In this document: positions 12,061 to 22,573 of the stretch, piece by piece
How positions within the stretch are numbered: the stretch's first letter is position 1
Layout of the letters: each line of letters opens with the position of its first letter
DNA from: Echria macrotheca
Taxonomy: Eukaryota > Ascomycota > Sordariomycetes > Sordariales > Schizotheciaceae
DNA length: 64,000 nucleotides
NCBI GenBank assembly: GCA_030411725.1
Contig: MU839834.1
Location: 1,116,001-1,180,000, forward strand
Direction: 5' to 3'
Translations under genes and position numbers: made by a program
The notes under the pieces: generated by a model
Databases searched by the model: none
Told to the model about the DNA's origin: nothing
The model's input: only the letters and a program-made list of their open reading frames with translations

Positions 12061-12440
12061 TTAGTTCTTTAGCCCTTGAGAGGTCCGCTGATTGTCTCTT
12101 ATTGGTGCATCGGGCACCTTGACATCTGCGAATTCATCTTGTCCCACGACCGAAATGGTGTAAGCATCTACCCAAGACCGTGTTAGCCGAGCTTCCCGAG
12201 GACCAGAGAGCAAGACCCCGTGACATGCCGCCACGGAGAGACATAGCGTACATATACCGAGGGCGAAGGCAGTAATGCTGATTCCGAGGACGGCGTTGCG
12301 GAACAGATATGGACGTCTCGCGCGGATGAGGGCGGGTGAATGCCGGTTCTGGCGATAATAGCTGTCGCGCTGCATGCTTCACGGGGGTGTTAGCTCTCCT
12401 GCTCCAGATATTGACCGTGTCTGCCATCTTACCCAGCCAT
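12061..12440 (-). CDS. COA3: Cytochrome c oxidase assembly factor 3 (Coa3)
   Basis: Three exons on the minus strand: 12433-12440, 12252-12376, 12061-12167, giving a 79-residue protein. The first coding exon has only 8 bases (MAG). The protein has the family plan: a short matrix-side segment with SPALIRARRPYLFRN, one transmembrane helix (AVLGISITAFALGIYAYTI), then the conserved DEFADVKVPDAP motif on the intermembrane-space side. Coa3 sits in the mitochondrial inner membrane and, with Cox14, couples Cox1 translation to assembly. Both introns have GCTAACAC branch sites. Unspliced, the frame looks like an unrelated 104-residue protein, so the gene is easily mispredicted. Confidence 0.88.
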
Positions 12441-13260
12441 GGCTGCGCCGTGTGGGTAGTCTCGATGGAGCTGCGAGGGGTTAGGCTGGGGCGTGTTCCA
12501 TCGAGGGTTCGATGGTCTGATGCGAAAAGGGACGGTTGATGCCGCGATTTGTCTCGCGATAGCTTATCGGGTTCGCACCAATCAGGTGTGGGGAGAAGCT
12601 CTTTGCGCCGGGATTTCTTCGGTTGTGGGGCTGGCCTTCAGGAGAAGCCGGGGTGTCATGCGGCCCACGTCAAAGACTCTGGCGCGTTCAAGGCCTTGCA
12701 GCAAGCTCTCCAGCTTCTTTGGGTCGCGCTTTGGGAAACACCAAAACCTCCGGCTGTTCGTCTCGACTTCTCCCCCTTTGTAACCCACGGCCGATGTCGC
12801 AGTCTTGGCCTTCGCTGATCGATATCTACTTATTTTCTTTCGAGCTGGAAGCAATGCATTGACTTTTGCCGTCTTCTTGAGCTTGCAACACCCGAACCGA
12901 ACTGACGCCAAACTCCACGATTGCTGCGGTGGCCCCGCCAAACCCAACACCCACTTGCTTCACACTGCACAGAATGACCATCCGGGGTTCCAATTCAATA
13001 GTCAATATCGACGAAGTTTGGGGGACAATTGGTTGCAGTCGCAGAGACGTTCTCTGTGGGCAGGTTCAACTCAGGGCTTGAGAGTCCGACTTGCGCAACA
13101 ATCTTCTTTGACTTGGACTGCCTGCTTTGCAACAACGGAACGTTCGTAGACTTCTTCGCCCAATACTGCGTTTTCTTCTCCTTCCACCGCAAACTCGATC
13201 CCGACCGAACGGGTAACATCGAACATTTATACATCGGGAACCGGTTCCCACGTCGACAAC
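12441..13260. promoter_or_regulatory. Divergent promoter region COA3 / PTA1
   Basis: 820 bp between two divergent starts. No supported gene. The PTA1 side contains a C/T-rich stretch (TTTTCTTCTCCTTCCACC near 13170) typical of a 5'UTR. Confidence 0.55.
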
Positions 13261-15932
13261 ATGGCTGCGCCCGGTAAAGCTCTCACCGTGGGTGAGCAAA
13301 TACAACAGCTCAACAATGCGCGGAAGATGGTTCTAGAGAACCCCGCCTATTACGACAAAATCGTCAAGGGGATATTGCCTATCATTGGGCCCTCGTCGCC
13401 TATAGAGTTGCGGAGATGGGGTGCCGAGTTTTTGGCGGAATCGCTCGCGACTCCGGTGCTGAGCAGCAGAGACAAGGAGAATCTGACTGTGGCAATCCTG
13501 GATACGTTGCAGCTGTTGGTGGAGGGTCCCAACGACGACGTGCTGGTGTTCAAGTCGAGCGTCATGGCCGCTGCCAGCGCGTACCCTATCGCATTGCGCT
13601 GGATGTAAGTGCTTAGATAGCTGTCTCTCCCCGGGCTTGATCGCATCGCCACGCGTGCCCTTTTTGCGTCCAACCGTGTCATGACATTCGGCATGTTATC
13701 TTCCCATCTACGAAGCTATGGTTGGCATGCGCATAGGTGCTCTGAACGTGGAGGGCGGGACGATGGTCCGACGGAAGCAACAAGTGGCTAACCTGGGTCT
13801 GCAACAGTATTCACAATTCCTACCATAAGGAGAGCTGGGAAGCGATGACGGCGATCAAGGCGAAGATACTGCAGATATGGGATACTGCGCCAACGCCAGT
13901 CAGGATATGCTGCATCAAATTTGTTCAGCGTGTCATTCTTGCCCAGACGGCATCGAACGGCATGGAGCAAAAGGTCAGAAGTCTTTTGATATCCCGGCAT
14001 GACCCTGTTCGTTGACCAATTGCTGTAGATCAACGGCCTCGACGTCTCGCTTGCGATGATACCGCCCAACCATCCCCTATTAGATCCCCGTCTGCTCGAG
14101 GCCGAGGCAGCGGGTCTTCTGGACAGGATGCTGGCTGTACTCCAAGACAACAGCAGGTATGAGAAACGAACCGTTTCGAGGCGGATATATGACTAACGGG
14201 CGCATAGCGATGCGCTGCTTGTTGATGCTACCCTTAACACACTCGCCATTCTCATCCGGACACGGCCGTCAACTTCGAACCGGATCCTCAACACGGTGCT
14301 CGGCTTCAACCCCCTGAAACTGGCAAACTCACCCCTCACCCCTAAGACCAAGGTCCTTATCAAGTCGATGGAAAAGACCACTAGAATATTGCTTCTCCAT
14401 CTTCATAAACGGTTTGTCGTCGAGTCGAAGGAAGTCCTGTCTGTTTATTAACTCTTCTCAGGGACCCGAACAACCCTATGGCGGGGCGGATCCAGCAACA
14501 TATCGAACGGTTAAGTCGGTCACGTAACGAAATATTCGATGATGCGAACAGAAAGCGGGCGCTCGTACAACCACCGGGTGCTGATTATGGGGAAGCCAAG
14601 AGACAACGAACAGACAACTCGGCGCCTCAGTTTCACGCCCGGCCGTGGGTGCCTGGACCTCAGAGTCTCGCAGCTGTCTTCACTCTCACAAATACTCCCG
14701 GACTGGACGGATTTGATGCAACACAGGTCCCTAACGAGCTAGCCGCTAAAATCACCGTTAAGGCTTTGGCGACCACCAGCCCCCAGCTGCTGAGTCAGGC
14801 TGTTGATGTTAGTTTCGTTCGTTTCCTGTTCCGAACTCCTAGCTGACAGAAACTTAGGCTGTCCGTTTCCGGCTCCGCACGCTCTACGCAGCTGCTCCAC
14901 CGGTCCAGCCTCCTGCGCTCAACCCCGATACTCAACCCTTGGGCGTAGACGAGGATGATGACGATGGATACGAACCGGATTACTACGTCGCCGAGGACAC
15001 GGAGCAGATTCTGAACAAACTAGACAGCGCACCACCCGAGGAGCCGGTTGGGCAGGCCGCTGATGCGTCTTCGGCATTGGCCCCGTTAGGACCGTTCAAG
15101 CTACCACCCCCGCCACTTGTCGATCCAACCGTTGCCATCAAGGTCGGCCAGCTTGCTTCTTCGCGCGTTTTCGGGCCGCTTCCTAGTCTAGAAGAGGCAG
15201 CGGTGCGCAAACATAAGGCCGGCATCAACCGACTCGCGGCGAGCTCGTACGACCGTGACTCGTGGTTGACGCTAATCACACGCATGGCGACTCGAAGCGT
15301 GGCCGGACTTGAGGATGTTAGCAGCGGCATTAAGGCGGAGGACGCCAGATCCGCTCTGGACCGGCCACAGATGAGCCTCAGCAATATGATCAGGGAGCTC
15401 TTGTACAACTACGTGCTAGAGGATTGGCGCCGGCGCATAGAAGTGGCCGTCGCCTGGCTCTGCGAGGAGTGGTACAATGACCAGGTCACCAAGAGGGGCC
15501 AACTGGACGCGCCGCTCCATTACGAAAAGTGGGCTCTGCGGCTTGTGGATGGGTTTTTGAACTACATAACAGCTCAGGACAAAGTCCTTACCCGCTTTCT
15601 GGCCGAGATTCCGGAGCTCAGCAGAGCGCTGCTCGGACGACTCAAGTCGGTGTGCGGCGACCCGACCAAGATACAGCTGGTGCTGACCACCCTGTTGTAC
15701 CTGGTGATGATGAGGCCGCCGGTCAGAGAGATTGCGCTCGATACCGTGGCGGCCATATGGCTCGAATGTACGTCCTTTCTTCTTTTCAAGCTTAAGCGGT
15801 GCTAACATATATGATTTAGATGAGGAGGCACGACCATTGGCGAGCAAGTATCTCATCAAGTGGCGTCCTGGGTTTATTGAATCGCAACAAACTGGCGACG
15901 CGGCCTCGAGCGTCATGCCAGTGGCTACATAG
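13261..15932 (+). CDS. PTA1: Symplekin/Pta1-like subunit of the cleavage and polyadenylation factor
   Basis: Seven exons: 13261-13604, 13808-13973, 14029-14156, 14208-14411, 14462-14807, 14858-15767, 15820-15932; 736 residues with all phases consistent. The N-terminal half is an all-helical HEAT-repeat-like array (VGEQIQQLNNARKMVLENPAYY onward, LLVDATLNTLAILIRTRPS). A polar linker follows, with an acidic stretch (VDEDDDDGYEPDYY). The C-terminal half includes MIRELLYNYVLEDWRRRIEVA. This is the plan of Pta1/symplekin, the scaffold that joins the Ssu72 phosphatase, Ysh1 and other factors during mRNA 3' processing. Introns are 49-55 nt except the first (203 nt). The Yth1 gene at 32.5 kb encodes another subunit of the same complex. 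Confidence 0.9.
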
Positions 15933-17506
15933 TAACGTCAATGGCATTGGTCTCGTCTGTACCATTAGGTTGGGGGGTAGGATTGCGCAAGAGTCAGGCG
16001 TTAGAACAGGACACATAGAAAGGACCAAATGGCGAGTGTACTATCTGATTATCTCGGGCATTGCTGTTGTACAGTACGGTGGTTAGGCGGGGAGTTAAGG
16101 AAGAAGAATTCCTCTTCAGCGGACCAATATTACCCACCCTGGCTTTCATCTCTCCTGGGTCATGCCCGCATGCCCAACAGACTGGAAGCGACGGCGACGC
16201 GATTTTATCGCGTCAATGGACAAGGATGTCCCGGTCGATTACCCGTCGGCATAAATCTGGAGATTGCAGACAGGTACACTAGATCGTAGGAAACATTTTC
16301 ATGAGAGACTCTCGACGCCAAGACAAACGCGACAGGTTCATAAATTACGTCAATGGCGTTTTGAATCTTCGAACGGGAAGATGCACACTGTTGATGTGGC
16401 TTGACGACCAAACCTCGGGGAAGAATGGTTCGGTTCTCGGTTTTCGTCCTTCGGGACGGAAGAGAAGGGTGTCCTAACGGAGGGGAGGGTGAGAAATTGG
16501 GTGAGTGTGAACCATGGGGGCGGAATGCAATAATGGACTTGTGTTAAGGCTGTCAACCGGACTCATCAAGCTAGCTCTACCATTCCAATAATGAAATCGT
16601 ATTCCAGGTTGTAGCATACGGGATACCTACCTAACAGGAAAGATGCGGATGAGAGTGTTAAACGACGTAAAAAAGGTACAGACCTAAAACAAAATGAGCA
16701 TGAAGTTTCAGTGACGATAATTTTCGACGGACGGCTGCCACACCCAATGATGGGAGCAGGACCACAGATCTTGATACAAGGGGTTCCCAAACCCCAGCGG
16801 CAGCGTCCCGGGCCTTCGCGCAGCAGTTCCGGGATTTTGAAGAGTCCCTGCGCCTTGCAGCAGAGTAATCGTCAAGACAATGAATGCATTGCAAAACTTG
16901 AAGAAAAAGGGGTTTGGAGATGGGAAAGAAGGCAGACAGGGGCAAGAAAAAGGCAGGGGCTGTTTACCGGGATCGGTTGCTGGGGCAGTGGGTCGATGCA
17001 AGTTGAGCTTTCAACCGATTGATGAATGACACGGTGGGCCGGCCCATCACGCCCACGCCGCGTCCACGTCTTGCACGGGCCGCGGGTGGAAGGCCAGCAG
17101 ACAAACAACGGCTCACTCAGCCTTGAAGGGGGAAAGGTAGATGTGTTTTTGCTCCGACAATACCGGCCTGTCAGCAACATCCACCGCCTTAAGAACATTC
17201 AACAATCGACACGACTCGAACTAACGCGCCGCGTGCTGCCCTGTTACACACTTCCCAGGTTCCCCAGACCTCTCCACCTTTGGCTTCTTGCCCGGACAAA
17301 GTGATTTTTGGCATTACTGTCTCTTGCCGATACAAACGCTGCCGATCAACAAACGACATCAACTCTAGACCGGCGCTCCCGGCAGCCATTCAATCAGTTA
17401 GAAAATAATCGCTCCAAACGCAAAGACTGAGCCGGAATCAGCAAGTGCACAAGCACAGACAAACGCTGTCGGCCTTGTATTTCTTGACGTCCAGACACGC
17501 TCAGAA
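15933..17506. other. Intergenic region
   Basis: 1.6 kb without a supported gene. Frames near 16711-17022 and on the opposite strand have no recognisable domains. The right part should contain the She3-like promoter. Confidence 0.55.
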
Positions 17507-19310
17507 ATGCGCAATCGACTCGTCAAACTTCGTCCACATTCCAAGGAAATAGCTGGCTTTCCAATCCACCAGGACGGTGGCCAAGGCGGTATGTATCTGC
17601 CCGTGTCTGTCTGTTCCCCGCGAGCATCTCCGCAGGTTTTGAAACAAACGCCCCTATGCATCCACCCACTGCACAAAGGGACGGCTGCTTGCCGCGCGCA
17701 TCCCGAACAATGCCTCTCTCCCAGGGTCCGGCCATGACGGGCTCCGCGTGTCGCGCTTCCTGCTGTTTCCATGTTTCCAGAACAAATCCGGGGCCGCAAA
17801 ACGGAAGGCCCAACTTTTACTGTCTCGGCGGAGAGGATAAGCTAACAAAAAGTTGCTTGATCAAGGAAACCTTGCCTCAGCCCGCTCCTCCACAGACACT
17901 GGCCAGGGAGCACCATCGCAGCCCGAAAAAACCATCCTGATCCGGCCACCAAGGCCACAACACCCTCCAGAGGCCTCGGGCCGATCGACGCTCACCCTCG
18001 CCTCCGAAGGCACTATCAACGCTGCCATGTCTCGGGCGCCGACACATGGCACCGGTCGCAAACCTCTCCCGTCGATTCCTGTCTATCTACAACAGCCACA
18101 GCTGCCCGTCCGCAGCAACACCATCCGCACCGTCACCAGCTTCGACGACAGACCACGCCACTCGGACGACTCGAGCGCCGACGACACATCCTCGCCCTCG
18201 GCCTCGCGGAATTCTGGCTTTTCCAGCTCGCTCAACAGCAACGCAAGCATGTCCTCGGCCTCGCAGGACGCCACGCCCACCCAGAATGGGAGTCGCAAGG
18301 TATCAGGAGGCGGGGCAAGGTCAAGAGGGAGTCCGGCGATACAACAGGATGGTTTCTTGGACGTGCCAAGAACCGTCAGCGCGCGGTCGAGCGTCGAGAT
18401 CCCGCAACGAGAGAGCAGTCTAAGCGCGACCAGCGGGTTATCATCTACAGTCTACGCTAATGCAGAACCACCACCCGGGGGCGGCGTCGGCGCGACAGAC
18501 GCATCCGCCCACGCCGCCGGGGAAGCGCACTTTTCCTCATCAAACGGGTGGGACTCGACAGTAGGAAAAGCAGGCTTGGGGAAAACGGGGCGGGTAATCA
18601 ACAGGCTAGTGTCGGACAACGAGGCACTCAAGCGCGACATCCACATCGAGCGGCTTCGAGCCGAGGAGTCTAAGCAAGCGGTTAAGGTCCTTGAGGACAA
18701 GCTCGAGCAGACGATATCGCACTACGAGAGCCGGCTGCTCGAGGCCAACGTGAACAAGGCGCTGCTGGTGCGCAAGGAGCGCCAGGTCGAGACGCTGCAG
18801 GCGTCGGTGGAGCTCGAGCGGAAGCGGGCCGCCGACGCGCGCGAGCGCGAGCAGATGTGGAAGGACGAGATGGAGAAGGTGCGGGCCGAGGCGGCGCGCA
18901 AGACGGACGAGGCGACGAACTATGCCGCGCTCATGGAGGGCAGGTACAACGCGATTAGCAGTCACTGGCGCGATCAGGGCGAGGAAGTCAAGAAGGCGAT
19001 GGGCGAGATGAAGGCGCGGATCGGGCAGCTGCTCGAGGAGAGGAGGAGGGATGACGACCGCATCGAGACGCTGCGCGAGCTGTGTGACCAGCAGGATGGG
19101 AATATCCGGGAGCTGAGGGAGCAGAAGGAGCGGATTGCTGCGCAGTTTGAGCGGTATAAGGAGGAGCAGGAGGGGTCGTTGAGGGAGATTAAGACCAAGG
19201 CGAGGGAGCGCGAGGAGGAGCAGGAGCGGACGTTGGCGGAGTCCAAGGCTGTGCTGGATAAGTTGAGGTGGGCGCTGAATGTTAAGGACAAGGTTGAGTG
19301 GGCTCAGTAG
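17507..19310 (+). CDS. SHE3: She3-like coiled-coil protein (SWI5-dependent HO expression protein 3 family)
   Basis: Main exon 17866-19310. The preferred model adds exon 17507-17588 (GTATGT donor, GCTAAC branch, AAG acceptor at 17864-17865), giving 508 residues. The 5' exon is less certain, and the safest minimal start is the ATG at 18027. In-frame sequence between 17866 and 18027 has coding-like third positions and is closed just upstream at the branch site, which favours an upstream exon. Residues before about 230 are disordered and Ser-rich. From GKTGRVINRLVSDNEALKRDI on, the protein is one long coiled coil rich in Glu/Arg/Lys, with conserved NYAALMEGRYNAISSHWRDQ. Budding-yeast She3 is the adaptor between myosin Myo4 and She2-bound mRNA; a similar RNA-transport role here is inference. 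Confidence 0.82.
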
Positions 19311-22300
19311 TAGCCCGGGCGGCCAGATGAAAGATCAAACATCGGGGGGGCAGGTGGGCAGAGAGAGGGGGGGGAGATAATCAGCGGGACCGGTGGGATG
19401 TTTGATATGGAGAGGCAGAGAGAGAGAGAGAGAGAAGGTCCTCGGACGCCGGGGTGTGTCACTAACACACCAAGTCTACCTATTTTCCCCTTTTCTCTCT
19501 CTCTCTAATCTTGACGACACAAGACACAAGACAGATCAACAGATCATAATGACTTTTTTTCTTTTTCCACTTTTCTCTCTCAAAAAAACTTGTGGAAAGG
19601 TTGGCTGGGGGGGGGGTTCGGTTTTTAAAGGTCTGGTAATTCGGAGTGTATGGGCTGGGCTGGTTGGCAGGCAGGCTGGTACGGAAAGGCGCATCATGGC
19701 ATGCATTAGCACCTACATAGAATGGAATTAAATGTGTGTTTTATTTGTGTACCTGTCCCCGATACATTGGTGGGTTATAGGGTTAATGGCGTGGCGTGGT
19801 GTGGCGTGGTATGGGATTCATAGAATGGACTGCTGGACAGGGAGATAATGGCCGAATTCGTTTTGTTGTGTAAGTGTATGTGTGTATGGTTGTTTTTCAT
19901 GGGGGTTATAGGAAGGGGGTGTTGTTTTCTGTGTTGAGAAGAGTTAGTAATCTTGTAAGTTGTGTGTATTCAGAATCTTGGGGACGGGGACGGGAGAAGG
20001 AAAATCGGATCCTCTCTCTCTCTTTGTTCAAGTAGTAGTGTGGTTGGTTCCTTGCTTGCCCCCGTTGCTTGACTCGTGTCTACCTAGGTACCTATTACGA
20101 GTGGGTGTGGCTGTGGGGGGTACCTTATTCTTTTCTTCGTTTTTTAAATGGTATAAAATCTGTGTGTCTGCTGGTAGGTAGGTACGTAGGCAGATAGTCA
20201 TGGCGGTGGGTGGGTGCAGTGTCTGCATAGATGTGAGCATCTACCTATTTATGTTGGTGGAAGGGTAATTTTTGGGGTTACGATTCGGCTGTGACGCTCT
20301 AGAGGAGGAATCTGACAGGTGATTCTCTTGTGGGTTTTGTTGGTTCCTCTTGGTCGGGGATGGGATAGATGCCACCCCCGGTCAAGACGGCACCGTAAGA
20401 GATATAGTCTCAGAATATCAGATATTGGCACAGTTTATGGCCATAACGTTGAGTATAGCTCAGTTATAAATATGTATATATATATATACGGCCCAACTGA
20501 GTTCGTCGAGTCAGCTAGTCTCAGTTATGTCGAATACTGATGACCACCAATGACTACAAGTTGGTTGTCAGTAAGGTAGCAAGCTGTGGGTATATCTTGG
20601 CCTGTCCTATTAGTGCTGTGATCCCACTGCTACTTGTCCCGTATGTGGCTCGTCACGGTAACCACATTGCCGGCCGTGGTAGCTATGTGGCCATCAGCTC
20701 TTCGACTCATGGTATCTATACTGCCCGGTTTATTCCGGCTCGTCAAGAGAACTCATTCCGCAAGGGATGGACTGGATGTTCCGAAGCCGCTGGCGTATTT
20801 TCTGTTGTGTCCAGACTGCCCTTCTCTATCATCCGTCAGGGCCCTGAACCAGACGTTTATGATCTGTGAGAATACCGAGCTTGACTTGAGAGAGTTCATA
20901 TGGGCATATTTGGGGTCAGCTAGGTAATATGAGGATAATTGCACCAGTACGTTAGACCATCATAACGGCTTGGCTGCGTCCCCCAGGCAGGCCGCTGATC
21001 GCTACGTTAGTTACACAGTGATGTGTAGCTTTTCTGCTTCCCTCCTGTTTTGTTTATTTTTCCATGTGGAGGAACGAAACTTCCTTTTCAACCGTTCTTC
21101 CGCCTTGACTCCCTATGTGTTCTTGGGCCCGATGGCATGCATTTGAGAAGTAACTGAAGGATGGTGGATTGAGACCGACAAGTTTATTATTGGGGACCTG
21201 TTTGTTCGGAATTCTTATAGTCATCAGCTTGGCTCTTTTCCTTCTTTCTTCCTCGGTGCCGAGGGAGCGGCTTGTTCACCGGGATGTTCTCCAGCTTGTA
21301 TACATTCCTCATTTGTCCTCTATAGAAAGGGTGTACCGACTGTCGTTGTAGTCGTCGCCGAGCCTACCTTATCCCAACAGATCACAGCCTATAAAGTCTC
21401 ACGGTGTATTTCCTGCCTTTGAATGTTGCTGTCTACGCGCTCTTCCTTGTCTGAAGTTGATAAGGACCAGGAGAAAACCTACCAGTGCGCTGAGGGTTGT
21501 GTGCTGCTCAATCAGTGTGGTGTTGGTACAAGCCAGACAATATGGAGTGCGCCTGTTCGTCAAGAGATATATATACCAAAGATTAGGTTTGCTGTCTGGA
21601 GAACATGTGGCAGAAGATTCCAATACTGACTCTGGAACCAAGCCTGGACATTTCTTCGGAGGATCTATGATGTGGTTTGGGGCGTCAGTGGGAAATCAAT
21701 CTCTTGTTGGCTGACTGCTCGTCCGATACACGTACCCACCGAAGACCGCGTTTGAGAACTGGCAGGCAGTAGCCAGACTTTGTCCGTTTGTCAGTTTGAT
21801 TCCCAGTTGCCCAATGGCCAGAAGAAAATGGTGGAACCTTAGGCCTAGTGAGATAGACGAATCCTCTGCGGTGACAGCTGTCGATTCTCAACGAGCTCAG
21901 CTGATGGGAAGCCAAAGATTGGCTCTTGAGGCGAGCGACACAATGCCAGCCTCTAGCTGATTTTCATTTAATATCAAGGCTCCGTTGGTCACTTTGGTAG
22001 CCCCGTGATATTTTAACTCTCCGATCTCGCTTCTAGCTGTGGAATCAAGACTAAAGCTGCAGCCCCTGTGTTTGTGGCAGTCGTAGGCAGTGAAAGTCGA
22101 TAAAGACCAACGTGGCCCTAAATATCAAGCATCTCTCTCATAAAGACAAAGAGTAGCCTTTGAAGTAGGATTGGAGAAAGCAAGCCATGAGGCCTGAAGG
22201 GTTTGGTTTGGATTTGATTTGGAGGCTTGGCTACTTGTGAGTAACGGTTCCTACCTTGTCCTCCTCAACGGGCACTTCCCGCCTTCCCCAAACTCGACAA

Positions 22301-22573
22301 GTCACCCTGGTGATCACCTTTCGTCTGAAGTGCTGGTTGTTCACGTTCGACCCAGGCTCAATAGGGCACGAGCCGTCTACAAAATATTTAAGTCCCGCTT
22401 CTTGCTCCCTTCCTCCCCACCTTCTTTCTTTCTCTCGCACCCTCCTTCCTTCAACCTCTTCAGCATCCGACGCTACCCCACCCCATTTCCTTCAAACAGC
22501 CTTTTTCTGCTCATCCGAGCATCCCTTCTGCTTTCGCAACAGGAATAGCTGCGCTCTTTTCCCAGTCAACAGC
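19311..22573. other. Long gene-poor region rich in simple sequence
   Basis: 3.3 kb with no supported gene. It holds an AG-rich tract (19362-19436), a short hairpin GGTGTGT-CACTA-ACACACC near 19453, a G10 run near 19606, GTGGCGTGGT repeats near 19790, a palindromic TACCTAGGTACCTA near 20083, and a TA dinucleotide run near 20470. From 20.5 to 22.2 kb the base composition is less GC-rich than the genes, which could mean an old degraded insertion, but no transposon motif is readable. From 22380 the sequence is C/T-rich and probably forms the 5'UTR of the gene at 22574. Confidence 0.55.
19362..19436. repeat. Purine (AG/G) microsatellite
   Basis: AGAGAGAGGGGGGGGAG followed 35 bases later by AGAGAGAGAGAGAGAGA, just 3' of the She3-like gene. 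Confidence 0.85.

Noticed and set aside
15416..15916. 166-codon antisense frame across PTA1
   Set aside because: Antisense shadow of GC-rich coding sequence; no family motif.
17865..18026. Starting the She3-like protein at TTG 17853
   Set aside because: Nuclear genes rarely start at TTG, and the frame opens exactly after a GCTAAC...AAG branch/acceptor, so an upstream exon is more likely.
20500..22200. RIP-mutated transposon
   Set aside because: No recognisable transposase or reverse-transcriptase remnants, terminal repeats or strong TA enrichment could be read by eye.
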